A DNA stretch of 64,000 bases from contig CAWCVZ010000038.1 in assembly GCA_963798865.1 (NCBI GenBank), forward strand, positions 1-64,000. Reading direction: 5' to 3'. The notes under the pieces are model-generated. The model was given only the letters and a program-made list of their open reading frames with translations. It made no database searches and was not told the origin of the DNA. A program made the position numbers and the translations under genes. Shown one piece after another: positions 10,701 through 20,200 of this stretch. Position 1 is the first letter of the stretch; each line of letters opens with the position of its first letter. Origin of the DNA: RBG-16-34-14 sp963798865. GTDB lineage: Bacteria; Bacteroidota; Ignavibacteria; Ignavibacteriales; Ignavibacteriaceae.

Positions 10701-12679
10701 TAGAAGAAGAAATTGCCGAAATTATGCGTAAAGATGAACTTATAAAAATAGCACAATCCGCTACCCCATATTCATTTGGTTGGTTCAAAGCTTTGCTTGA
10801 ATTAGAATATAATACACGTACAATTGAAAGAATACAGCATAACCCTATACATGTAAAGTTTAATAAAATAGAAAGGGATCCTCTTCACGAAAATACTATA
10901 ATTCTCTCAGAGACAGAATATATACCATACAGCATTGAAGATAATGGATCTCTCAAACTTATATTATATTTCAAAAATCATGATAATAAAGTTATTCTTT
11001 TGGAAGCCGTAAGCCCGCAAAAGAAAATATTAAAGGCTAAAATAATTGATAATACATTAATAAGAGATATACCATTTGATGAAGTTGAAAGCGCAGTTAT
11101 TGAGGTAAAGAATGCTGATTTTATATTTGAAAATCTAAAAGAATCCTTCAACAGATTTTCCGATGAACCATTTTTATTGGGAGATGATTATAACTTTCAA
11201 AATAATTTAACTCCAAACATTCAATTCGTTTTTGGACCTCCAGGAACAGGAAAGACAACATTTTTGGCAAGGCATGAAATTGTACCTAGAATATTAAAAA
11301 AAGATTTCAAAATATTGGTTCTAACACCAACTAATAAGGCAGCGGATGTATTAACGAATAAAATTTTAGAAGCTTGCGTTAAGGAGCATGATACAACTTT
11401 TCCTGAGTGGTTAATTCGTTTTGGTATTACTCAAGATCCGGAAATAGAAACAAGTAGTTTTTATTGTTCGACAAAAAAAATAAACAAAAGAAGTAACAGC
11501 TTAGTTCTAGTTACTACAATAGCCAGATTTTCTTATGATATATTTCAATTTAGTACTAGAAATGAAAACGATGTAACCTTTGCTATTAAAGACTTCAATT
11601 GGGATTATATTATTTTTGATGAATCTTCTATGATTAATCTTCCCAGTATTGTTTATGCTATTTATTATACAGATCTCAAGCGTAAACTATCCGGCTTAGA
11701 AGAATGTAAATACATTGTCGGTGGTGATCCGTTTCAATTAGGGCCTATTATCCAGATAGAACACCAACATTGGAAGGACGGAAATATTTACACACTTGTT
11801 GGTTTGTCAAATGAAGACAGTTTTACTAATCCAGAAACTTCACCTCATGATTATCCAATAACAAATCTTGAAAAGCAATATAGAAGCATCCCCCAAATTG
11901 GTTCGATATACAGCAGATTTGCATATAATGATAAATTAGATCATCACCGACAAAAAACTGACGGTTTAAAAGTTTCTATTAATAATTTATCGCTTTTGCC
12001 AATTAATATTATTGAATTTCCCATTAGTAAATTTGATTCAATTTATAAGCCCCGCAAAATAAAAGGAAGTCCTTATCATCTATATTCTGCAATATTTAGT
12101 GTAGAATTAATTAAATATCTTATTGCTAATCTTTCTATTACTACCAAAATAACTTTTCGGATTGGAGTAATATGTCCATATCGAATTCAACAAATAATGA
12201 TAGATAAAATGATTTCCAGTTTAGAGAATAAATCAAATATAAATATTATAACTGGTACTATACATGGTTTCCAAGGGGATGAATGTGAAATGATCATTAA
12301 TTTATTAAATCCTCCTACCTACATCAGTAACAATAAAAATATATTTCTCAATAATAAAAACCTAATCAATGTTTCTATTAGTCGAGCTAGAGATTATCTC
12401 CTGCTATTATTGCCTATCGATCCCTCTAGACATTTTGATGTTGATAATCTTCACCACATAAAGAAAATTAAACAAATAATAAGCAATCATGCTGATACAG
12501 CAATAGCAACTAAATATTATACTTCAGAAGAAATTGAAAAAATAATTCTATCAAAGAAGGGAGCTATTGAAGAGTTCTCATTTCCTACAAATCATCAGAG
12601 CATTAATATTTATACAAATCCAGCAAAAAAATATGAGATCCGTTATGATGAAAATGCCATTGATATACAAATAAAGTGA
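7772..12679 (+). CDS. GHKL (sacsin-like) ATPase fused to a superfamily 1 helicase
   Basis: The 1635-residue protein has an N-terminal histidine-kinase/Hsp90-type ATPase module: ELLQNADD (N box, about residues 48-55), then KIGKFGIGFKSVFQYT (about 124-140), as in sacsin-like proteins. A long middle region of unknown fold includes a charged coiled coil (about 940-1000). The C terminus is an Upf1/DNA2-like helicase: Walker A GPPGTGKTT (about 1153), FDESS (about 1278), GGDPFQLGPI (about 1316), EKQYRS, GTIHGFQGDE (about 1493) and SISRARDYLLLL (about 1527). Fusions of this kind are known from bacterial defence islands. The likely action is ATP-driven nucleic-acid remodelling after phage sensing. The frame is intact over 4.9 kb. 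The start follows GAGGAATT. Confidence 0.85.
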   Translation: MIDDEYFSRLYENRKKIADVLDNPAARGLKNLLTGMYAETAHFIYELLQNADDVNASKTKFILDKKGLIFIHNGSIPFSISNPDSEDYDKEKGKFGHINAITSIGNSAKTIASGFDESSFSRQNKIGKFGIGFKSVFQYTNTPEVYDDQFKFRIERLIVPQKISKDHKNRKKGETLFYFPFNLETKKINPIKAYEDILDKLKNLVNPILFLASVTHIDWELGNVKGFYTKKEIEKKSYGNITKQKIRIKNYQETRNFLVFTRYNSDIENPSIKHPYSIAYATDFNFKKILHNESYVAYCFFPTHHETKLNFIVNAPFILTDNRENIKIQEQWNIKLIEKLAELCVESLFILRDNNYLNDDSFNVLPINPNLFYRMDIIGNIISPQNLFEPIYKQVLKTLQENELLPVDNGRYFTKSKYAYLIRGEILINLLQEDCDKTNISVISALLKNRSAKIIFSTLTEKQKGLWDYIKSNLVQDTIDPEKFARLITNDFINQVSDQWLIDFYTYLLDLPFLWRKGGKDAVLRKKPIIVLESAYKKIVAPFNSHDEPQVFLPSNEANDFPTVKLCFVQNRKSKEFLMDLGIKQPEFSAEINSRIIPKYQTNKKVDDKELLSDFKKLFQYFNLCPGNEKQIFINKLQDLPFLRCRHSCTNESLTSIPLKVYYPTDDLKLYFEYFDRSIFLDLDFYKPIIDEIKSEKIFEFLSEIGVSDKPRKIAIDLQPKDSILKQHGLAAIKFSRYLQFQDYEIEGLQNIINNISFQKSLIIWSFLLDSIKDLPSHSIESYFMGIFSYQYHSCFEKTFDSQFLIMLRNSKWLFNKNNIKYKPAEISIEELPELYNFSNAQFLISILHLNEKSHEKIISLLDENERKAYELARKFIALGYTLEDLELLKRFKTQSLAAYNNDSPLTNTFEKEPQFEKEPQNVFVNTLINESKKKAKNYKPQINEKKEPDNHEVDQDDMILNPVDTEEEIKKKRENVEEEIAEIMRKDELIKIAQSATPYSFGWFKALLELEYNTRTIERIQHNPIHVKFNKIERDPLHENTIILSETEYIPYSIEDNGSLKLILYFKNHDNKVILLEAVSPQKKILKAKIIDNTLIRDIPFDEVESAVIEVKNADFIFENLKESFNRFSDEPFLLGDDYNFQNNLTPNIQFVFGPPGTGKTTFLARHEIVPRILKKDFKILVLTPTNKAADVLTNKILEACVKEHDTTFPEWLIRFGITQDPEIETSSFYCSTKKINKRSNSLVLVTTIARFSYDIFQFSTRNENDVTFAIKDFNWDYIIFDESSMINLPSIVYAIYYTDLKRKLSGLEECKYIVGGDPFQLGPIIQIEHQHWKDGNIYTLVGLSNEDSFTNPETSPHDYPITNLEKQYRSIPQIGSIYSRFAYNDKLDHHRQKTDGLKVSINNLSLLPINIIEFPISKFDSIYKPRKIKGSPYHLYSAIFSVELIKYLIANLSITTKITFRIGVICPYRIQQIMIDKMISSLENKSNINIITGTIHGFQGDECEMIINLLNPPTYISNNKNIFLNNKNLINVSISRARDYLLLLLPIDPSRHFDVDNLHHIKKIKQIISNHADTAIATKYYTSEEIEKIILSKKGAIEEFSFPTNHQSINIYTNPAKKYEIRYDENAIDIQIK

Positions 12680-13055
12680 CTAATTATAATTAATGAAATT
12701 ATCTCAGCATCCTTCTAAAGATAAGCTTTAAATCAATACCAATGACATTAAGATAGGAAGAAAGTGCAAAGAAAGAGAATTTCAGGAATATTATGGTGAT
12801 ATTATAACTTTTCAATCACTAATTCTCCCTTCCAACCCTGCTAATCTTCTCATACTTCTATTCTTTAAACCTCTACTTCCTTCATAACTTCAGACGATTT
12901 AATCTATACTTTAGGTTCAATAATGTTTATCTTTAATAATCTTATTATTATAGTGCAAATAATTTAAGGGAAATGGGTTTTATTCGGCTATCCTGTTCAA
13001 CCCTATTAAAGTGATTAGTAGATTTTTCTGAATGAATATTTTAGGAGAAAATTAT
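12680..13055. other. Gene-free stretch between helicase and HEPN-GGCT unit
   Basis: This is AT-rich sequence of about 375 bp. I see no conserved repeat or gene. It probably contains the promoter of the following two-gene unit. Confidence 0.4.
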
Positions 13056-13487
13056 ATGGCCGGTTTTTCAAAGTTATATTGTGTTGGCAAATTGGGTGGC
13101 TTTTTAGGCGCTGATGGTATAAGTTCTATCGACTTACAAATATTAGTAGGAGATGCAGATCGACAATGGTTGGAACCTCATTACTTTCTTAAATCATTGA
13201 AACCAATCGGTAAAATTCGCAGAATTATACCTGAAGTGCCAAATCATCCGAATTCACTTCTTGATGCTTGTATCGCATTTGCCCCTGAATATTTTGATAA
13301 ATGCCCGTCGCTGGAGAAGGCAAATCGCATACTGGTGAATTATGATAGTCTTGATTTTAATCTGCACCAGGAAGATATACCTTCAATTTGGTTTGATTTG
13401 CGAAAAGAAGCTACTCCATATTTCAAACGATTAACAATATTTGAGGCTAATTTGACAATTTTGAATCCAACGGAATTTCTAAAATGA
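13056..13487 (+). CDS. Conserved-looking 143-residue protein, partner of HEPN-GGCT
   Basis: I chose the ATG at 13056 (MAGFSKLYCVG) rather than the upstream one at 13032 because AGGAG sits 9 nt before it. The protein is compact and soluble, with notable segments GGFLGADGISSIDLQILVGDADRQ, split here as GGFLGADGIS and LQILVGDADRQW, and PNSLLDACIAF. I do not recognise a named family. Its stop overlaps the start of the next gene by ATGA, so the two are translationally coupled. In a toxin-antitoxin reading this small first gene would be the antitoxin, but that is an inference from gene order. Confidence 0.7.
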   Translation: MAGFSKLYCVGKLGGFLGADGISSIDLQILVGDADRQWLEPHYFLKSLKPIGKIRRIIPEVPNHPNSLLDACIAFAPEYFDKCPSLEKANRILVNYDSLDFNLHQEDIPSIWFDLRKEATPYFKRLTIFEANLTILNPTEFLK

Positions 13488-14431
13488 CAGATAATAAAAT
13501 CTGGTGGAAAAAATTACGAGAGTTTGAGCTTGAGAAAGTAATTACAAATTACAATGTAGCAAGATATCGTGATTTACCTATAGAACAAGCCAAGTATTAT
13601 TTCGACTCAATAAATCAACTTTGGAAGCGCTTCGACACACATAGGAAAGTGCATAATCTTTTAACTGAAATTGAACAAAAGGAAGGCCGTAAGGATAGCA
13701 CATCCCTTCGGCAATTATTATTAAAAGGATTAACTGATGAGGCAAAAGAAGAATTGTGCCACAGTAGTGTTATGATAGCTTTGGTTAAACTTGATCCTAG
13801 AGTGATGAATCACGATACCTTACGCGAATTAAATTATGATCCGGAGGATATTTCTGAAGAACAACGACTTGAAGCTGAAAAAGAACATTATGAATTGATA
13901 ACACAATTTCAGACTAAAAGTAAAAATACTTCAGATCTTATTAAAAAATTATGCCGATTAATTTATGTGATTAGGTCAAATATTGCTCATGGTGAAAAGA
14001 CACCGCAGGGGCCGGATTTGAATAAAGTAAAACGAGATGATAATGTATGCAATACAGCTATCCCAGTATTAGAGATGATAATTGACTTGCTTCTGGATAG
14101 ACCATCAGAAAAATTGAGCGTTTATGGAACCCTTGCTGCAGATGGTGCAAATAGTCATCTACTTGACAATATGAATGGCGAATGGATAAATGGTAGAGTA
14201 AAAGGAGAAATTACATTTAAGAACAATCTACCATACTTTAAATGGGATGTTGTAAATCAGAAACAAGTCGATGTGAAAGTATTTAAATCCAAATCTCTTC
14301 CGCAGAAATTACATGAATTAGATAATTTTGAAGGGGAAACATATAAAAGAATATTAGTTCCTATAAAAGTTGGAAATGACATTGAGATTACTAACATTTA
14401 TGAAAAAGCAGACAACATCGAAATCGAATGA
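13484..14431 (+). CDS. HEPN-like domain fused to a GGCT/AIG2-type domain
   Basis: In this 315-residue protein the N-terminal helical part carries RSNIAH (about residues 162-167), the Rx4H signature of HEPN ribonucleases. The C-terminal part (about 210-315) resembles the gamma-glutamylcyclotransferase/AIG2 fold: VYGTLAADGANSHLLDN near the domain start, a GRVKGEI strand, and LDNFEGETYKR (about 277-287). HEPN proteins commonly cut RNA as toxins or abortive-infection effectors; GGCT-fold proteins act on gamma-glutamyl groups and also occur in antitoxin or modifying roles. The gene overlaps its partner by 4 nt. Which domain is toxic cannot be read from sequence. Confidence 0.75.
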   Translation: MTDNKIWWKKLREFELEKVITNYNVARYRDLPIEQAKYYFDSINQLWKRFDTHRKVHNLLTEIEQKEGRKDSTSLRQLLLKGLTDEAKEELCHSSVMIALVKLDPRVMNHDTLRELNYDPEDISEEQRLEAEKEHYELITQFQTKSKNTSDLIKKLCRLIYVIRSNIAHGEKTPQGPDLNKVKRDDNVCNTAIPVLEMIIDLLLDRPSEKLSVYGTLAADGANSHLLDNMNGEWINGRVKGEITFKNNLPYFKWDVVNQKQVDVKVFKSKSLPQKLHELDNFEGETYKRILVPIKVGNDIEITNIYEKADNIEIE

Positions 14432-15430
14432 GAGATTGGTTATGTGTAAATAGAATAAGATACTTTAAATCTGGTTCTTCAGAACATGGTGCATCTTTTG
14501 CACAGTCTTGTTTGTTTAAGGCCAGGATCTATTGGGAATGAAGGTTAAGTTCATTGATGAATAAACTGACAGAATGATCAGGGAATGTTTGTTAAAGAAG
14601 CTATGCTTAATCAATAATTAAAGGAATAGGAAAGATTAAGCAAAGTATTTTTTGCGAGTACGAATTTTATGATTTATTAGCAGATAAACTGTCCATATAA
14701 ATACCAATATGAGCGAATGAAGGGCACACCGGGAATCGGCAACTCAGAATAAGCGATGATTAATTGACCGGGGAATGTATCAATGATTTATATTAAGTGA
14801 TAATCTGTTTTTTACAAATATAAGTACCAATTGGGTTTGTTCCCGAAGGGACGCCCCAATTGATGCGATGATAAATTGATAAGTAAATGATAGGATGTAT
14901 AATGATCGTTCCCATGATGTCTTTTACTAATGTAAGCGGAATGGAGGCGTGTCGAGGAACGAGCCGCTGGAATGGAGCGATGATGAACTGATAATAAATT
15001 GTGCCGAGTTTACATAAGGTCAAATTATAGGACATCGATAGAATTTCAAATGTTTGTGAAGATGGGCATTATGTACTATAATTTTCCTTATGTAAATCTG
15101 GCTGACAATGTCAAAGGTGAACTGATGTTCTTGTTTATGTTGAGTGGGTTAATAATTTGTTACAAGAGTTTACGTAATCATCAAAGGAAGAAGTGGAATG
15201 AATGGTTATGAATTCTTATATGAAGCACAATTAATTTTTTGATAGGACTGCAGATAAAACGAACAATCGATAGAAAGATTATAAAAGGATTTATTTAGAA
15301 TGCTAAGGTTTAGTTTAATGATGATAAATTGATAGAATGTTTGCATGTTAGGTGATCTTTATAAATTGACAGAATTGCCAATGTTAGGTGATCGTTATAC
15401 TAAGATAGAACTACAAGGGAATGTAATCTA
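14432..15430. other. Gene-free repeat cluster
   Basis: This stretch holds a degenerate hairpin A (about 14593-14652), the right half of hairpin B (about 15222-15252), and many copies of the words ATAAATTGATAGAATG and GAATGCYAAGGTT. Short frames here are broken and do not look coding. Confidence 0.6.
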
Positions 15431-15582
15431 CGCAGCGAAGGCACATCTTTTTGATTCAGCTGGCATATCTTTTTGTCGTACCCGTTGTTGAGCGGAGTTG
15501 TTAATTTATTCCAGTAACAATGGAGCGAGACTAAGGGTACAATACAAAAAGTATGACAGCTACTAAAAAGTGTGCCTGAGCG
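15431..15582. repeat. Long inverted repeat with inner palindrome, copy 2
   Basis: It is closely similar to 703-858: CGCAGCGAAGGCACATC at one end and AAAAAGTGTGCCTGAGCG at the other, with TACCC and GGGTA inside. Small differences between the copies fall in both arms and the loop. Confidence 0.65.
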
Positions 15583-15720
15583 TCAATATAATGTTCGATA
15601 GAAAGTTTATGAAAGGATTTATTGAGAATGCTAAGGTTAAGTTTATTGATGATAAATTGATAGAATTACCAAGGCTGTGTGATGATTATAAATTGACAGA
15701 ATGATCAGGTATTGTTTGTT

Positions 15721-15905
15721 AAAAAAGCTTTGCTTATTCAATAAGTTAAAGAAATATAAAGATTAAGCAAAGTTTTTTTTGCCAATGCTAATGTTATGAT
15801 TTATTGTATAGATAAAAAAATTATTTGTGCCCGTAATTATCGGAAATGAATGGTTATGAATTCCAATATGAGGGCACAATTAATTTTTTGATAGGATTGC
15901 AGATG
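15721..15905. repeat. Dispersed double-hairpin repeat, copy 4
   Basis: It contains hairpin A (15721-15780, degenerate stem) and hairpin B (about 15813-15890), with the tail TTGATAGGATTGCAGATGTT. Confidence 0.7.
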
Positions 15906-15910
15906 TTGAG

Positions 15911-16037
15911 TAATATGAGAAAATCGATTCTAAGGGGTGATTTTTGAAAAGTAGGGATAAATGGTGGCTTGATATAAACAAGATAGCTTAGAGATGAAAA
16001 AATGACTGAAAACCTACGCTATTTCGTAGGTTTTTTT
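15911..16037. repeat. 130-bp dispersed element ending in a terminator hairpin, copy 1
   Basis: The element starts AAAATCGATTCTAAGGGGTG, continues with TTTTTGAAAAGTAGG and ends in a perfect hairpin, CCTACG-CTATTT-CGTAGG, followed by T7. Copies lie at 41889-42017 and 56055-56176. Here it sits just beyond the 3' end of the convergent HEPN-protein gene. The conserved hairpin plus T-run suggests an intrinsic terminator or the end of a small RNA transcribed on the plus strand. Confidence 0.6.
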
Positions 16038-16089
16038 AGAGTTGCTTTGGTTAAATGTTGAGCAAAAATTAGCAAAGGTTAGAAAATCA

Positions 16090-17208
16090 TTATACAGATT
16101 CAAGAATTTCGATTTCATATTCTTCTAAAAATTGTGAAGGTTTTATTGGTTCGAGATGTGCCAATGAATTCCGGATATCTTTTAGTTTTTTTATCAAAAT
16201 TTTTATGTTGGGATCAATTCTAGTTCCATTACTAAATATCTGATGATAAATTAATCCTATTTCCATTTCATAAATATTATTAATAGTTTCCCCATATTTA
16301 TCAGTATAAGGTATGGTTAAATGTGATCTAATGCTTTTAATGATTTTTATTCTTGATTTCTCTATATAGGGAAATAAATCAGTTACTTGTCCATACCATC
16401 TTCTTCTATTCAATTCATCCTTATTTGGTGATAATGTCAAGAATGCCGAATGTATTTGTTCTTTTCCATCAAATGTTTGTTTAATGCCGTTTTTCCAATT
16501 AGGTATAGTTCCTTTTTTCCAATTTTTGAGAACTGCATAATTTTTCAAAATATTTATTGGATCAATAATGTTTTTTAATTCTTCCTCAGCAAGAATAACT
16601 GATAATTCCGGATCCCATAAGGCAATATTCAAAATTGTAGAAAGTGTAATCCTTTTTTGCAAATCATTTATATTTTTTTTACTTAATAAATTAACGCTGA
16701 ATAATAAAATATCGAGGGTACCTACATATCCTTTCCAGAATAAATATTTAATCCCAATTTCCTCGTTTTTATAAAGCAAATTTGGATCATCTACTTTTAG
16801 ACAGAACATAGTCTTACATAGTTTTGATTGATTGCGACTATGGCTACTATAATCAAAAATAAATTTCAACCATTCTATATGATCGTTCTCTAAATCTAAC
16901 CAAATGATCCGGTTTTTAAACTTTTCTTCATGAATTAAATCATTAATATTTATTATATCATCAGGATTATAATCCGATTTAAATTGATCATAAAGATAAT
17001 GTATTGGCGAATTTATTTTAGTTGGGATACTTAGGCTACTCCACTCCCATTCATTCAATTCAAATATTCTATTTTTTAAAGCGGAGTTAAATCCATCTGG
17101 AGAATTTTCCGGGAAAATTACTATTATATTGTTTCCATCTCTAAAATTATTAATTATTTCTTCTAGAAAAGAATTCGGTCCCGGGAGTGACCAAAAAAAA
17201 TTATTCAT
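16090..17208 (-). CDS. 372-residue protein with C-terminal HEPN motif
   Basis: The protein begins FFWSLPGPNSFLEEI and has an alpha/beta N-terminal region without a clear P-loop. The rest is mostly helical. Near the C terminus it carries RNSLAH (about residues 344-349), the Rx4H motif of HEPN ribonucleases. The start lies 2 nt after the stop of the 1429-residue ATPase gene, so the two are coupled. The likely role is RNA-cleaving effector or a regulator controlled by the ATPase. The N-terminal family is unknown to me. Confidence 0.75.
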   Translation of the reverse strand: MNNFFWSLPGPNSFLEEIINNFRDGNNIIVIFPENSPDGFNSALKNRIFELNEWEWSSLSIPTKINSPIHYLYDQFKSDYNPDDIININDLIHEEKFKNRIIWLDLENDHIEWLKFIFDYSSHSRNQSKLCKTMFCLKVDDPNLLYKNEEIGIKYLFWKGYVGTLDILLFSVNLLSKKNINDLQKRITLSTILNIALWDPELSVILAEEELKNIIDPINILKNYAVLKNWKKGTIPNWKNGIKQTFDGKEQIHSAFLTLSPNKDELNRRRWYGQVTDLFPYIEKSRIKIIKSIRSHLTIPYTDKYGETINNIYEMEIGLIYHQIFSNGTRIDPNIKILIKKLKDIRNSLAHLEPIKPSQFLEEYEIEILESV

Positions 17209-17210
17209 GA

Positions 17211-20200
17211 TTAATTAATAAACCTCTTCAAAAAAGGATCGAGTTCTTTATTAGCATCTATTAAGTTTAATTTATCAGCCCACTTTATTACATTTTCTAT
17301 ACATGACGAATCAAGATCTTCATGTATTATACTAATGTCTTCATTTCCGAGGATGGATAGGGATCTAATAATATCTAATTTAAAGTCATTTTCTAAGCCA
17401 AACTCTTTTAAAATAGAATCCTTATTGTTTTCATCAAATAATATGCTACTTCCACTCGATATGATTTCTTCCAAAGGAATTTTAGTAAGCAAGTTTTCTT
17501 GAATTTTTTCTATAAATAAATGCCAGTTGCCACTTTTATCAAATATTTTATTTCGTTCTTCTATTTCTAGACCAAAGTTATAATCTGTTGACCATCTTCT
17601 GATTGCTGCATCATTCCATGGTTTTAAAGATATTTGATTTAGTTCATTTTTTGATTCAATTTTATCATATTCTGAGATAATATCCCACGTATGTAGAGGA
17701 TCGGCAAGAAAAATTATACGTATGAATGAATTTTTTGAATGTAATTTTTTTATTTTTTGATAAACATCATCTATCCATGAAGGAGACCAAAGAATACTTT
17801 TTTCAATTAATAAAAGGTTAATTGAATCTTTTCCCTCAGTTAGTCTTTTTTCTATTATATCATTTATTTTTTGCAAAAAATCTGATTTATCTTTTACTGT
17901 CTTTATTGAATAAAAATTTTGTTCTCCAAAAGAAGATTGTAAAAAGTTTTTAACTGACTTAATCCCACTTGCAGTTGAACCATAAATTATACTAATTCCA
18001 TTTGATTGGGACTTCAGATAATATTCTTGTTTTGCAGTTAACGGACTTTTTCTATAATATTCCATACCCTTACTTTTATAAGAACTCCTAAAAGTATCAG
18101 GGGCATATTCTAACGGTTTTTCTCTTTCTTTAAAAAGTTCAGCTTCTATTTGCTGATCATTTCCTAATAAAGAAAGACTGTTTGGACTTCTTAAGGCATA
18201 ATTAGATAATCCAACTATTCTTAATATTCCTAATCCAACCATTTCATCGAGAAGAGCGTGAATGGATTCAATATCCGAATTATTACTGAATCCTTCCGGC
18301 CAAAGATTTATAAATTCACGAATTGCTTGAATTGAAAAACCTTCCGTCAACCTTAATTCTTTATCATCCAGAGAGTCATAAGCTATAGCAAATGTTAAAA
18401 AGTCGTAACGCGGATCTAGATTCAATGTCAAACGGAAATTTTTCAAAATTGCATCCCTTAATTCTTTCCCATGAGACACTTCATCAATTTGCTTTGAAGT
18501 TATTATGTAGGGGGGAGTATTTCTGGTATTTTGATTTAGTACAATATCATTAAGATGTTTTAATAATTGATTGCAGTAAAGCTGTATTAAACTTGGATAA
18601 TAATTAGTTTGGGAAAGGATTCGGGTTATTAAATCGGGTGATTCAAATTTATATCCACAATATTTTAAGGGTTTTTCAATTAGATTTCTAGCTTCTTTCC
18701 ATTCAGAATTCTGCAATAATGGTCCTACACAAATAGCATCTCCCAAATGAGCTAGGGGTTGGTTAATTTGTTTTGAAGTTCTTTGTACATTATGCAGCCC
18801 TGCAAATACTATTTTAAATTTTCTATTGGTTTTCTCCATTAATCCTTTTAAGGCTTGCGATTTAATAAAATTATCTTGTCCGTCTAAATCCAGGAAATTG
18901 TCTGCTTCATCTAATAGAAGTACAATTCTATTTTTTTTATTTTTCTCAATCCATTGTTCTATATATTCAAAAATTTTTTCATAACTAACATTAATTTTTG
19001 CATTATCGGGGATTATTGGAGATGATGTAACTATTTGTTTTAATTCCTTAGCTATCAGATAAAAGATTTCTTCAATTGATTTATTGTAACCAATACCTTC
19101 ATTTTTTAAATCGATCCATTTAATCACTATTCCATCGTCCGGGTTATTATATCTTTTTTCCACTTCCCTCAATAGTGCTGTTTTTCCTAACTGTCTGCCT
19201 CCATATATAAAACAACTTCCGAATGGATCAAATATTTGTTGAATTTCCCTGGTTCTTCCATAGAACATTTCAGTTGGAACTAATCCGGCTGTTATGGTGT
19301 ATGGTTCATAAAATGAGAATGGAACAGTGCATTCAAATAATGCCTTCATTCGTGCACTTCTTTCTCCTGCTAAATAAGTCAAAATAATATCATCGATAAT
19401 TAAAAATTTATGCCTCCTTTCTTTTAAAATATGGGCGATTTCTCTTCTTTTATACTCTGTTAGAGTTCCAAAATAAAATATAAAAGTTGTTGAGTTCTTT
19501 GAAAATTGATTGTAAACTTTTACTATTTCATCTTCGCTCTGCCTATCCCAAAGAGGTATTATTTGATAATTACCTTTTGCAAGGGAACCATAATAAGAAA
19601 TTGGGCAGGAATTTTTATCTTTTAATTCTTCAGTTGAAATATTAATAATCGTAAACCCAAACTGTTTACGTATATTTAATTCACGAATGGTAGTAAAACC
19701 AAAATACTTCATAATTGATTCAACACCATGTTCAGAGACTTTCCTATCCCGTTTCATTTCAAACCAATTTTCAATTGCATCTGCAGCTAAATTTGCTTGA
19801 GTGCCTGGCACATTTTTCATAATGTGCAAATGTCTTTCCCGAATATCAATTAGAACTTTATAGGGTTTGGTTTTATTTAGGTATTGATCTAATTCTCTTA
19901 CGTTGTCAGGGAAAAATTTGCTAAAACTATCAGATGAATCTATTTCCAATGGAAGTTCCTGCTGATTCTCAACGAGATGTATGTATTCATTTGCGGAAAG
20001 TAAATCTCCATTTTTTAATGCTTCATTAATTCTTTGCAGTTTGCTATTATCATCTAGACCAATTTTATCTAATCGATCCTTTAGTCGATTTATTTCCTTT
20101 TCTTTTTTGGAATTTATATCCTTCTTTATCCCCGCTAATATATTGTGTCTAAATCCGAAATCATAAATTTCATTTAAAGATTGTTCGATCGAATCAATTT

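Noticed and set aside
14793..15211. Two short frames in the repeat cluster
   Set aside because: They span degenerate non-coding repeats, and the same words are not open in other copies.
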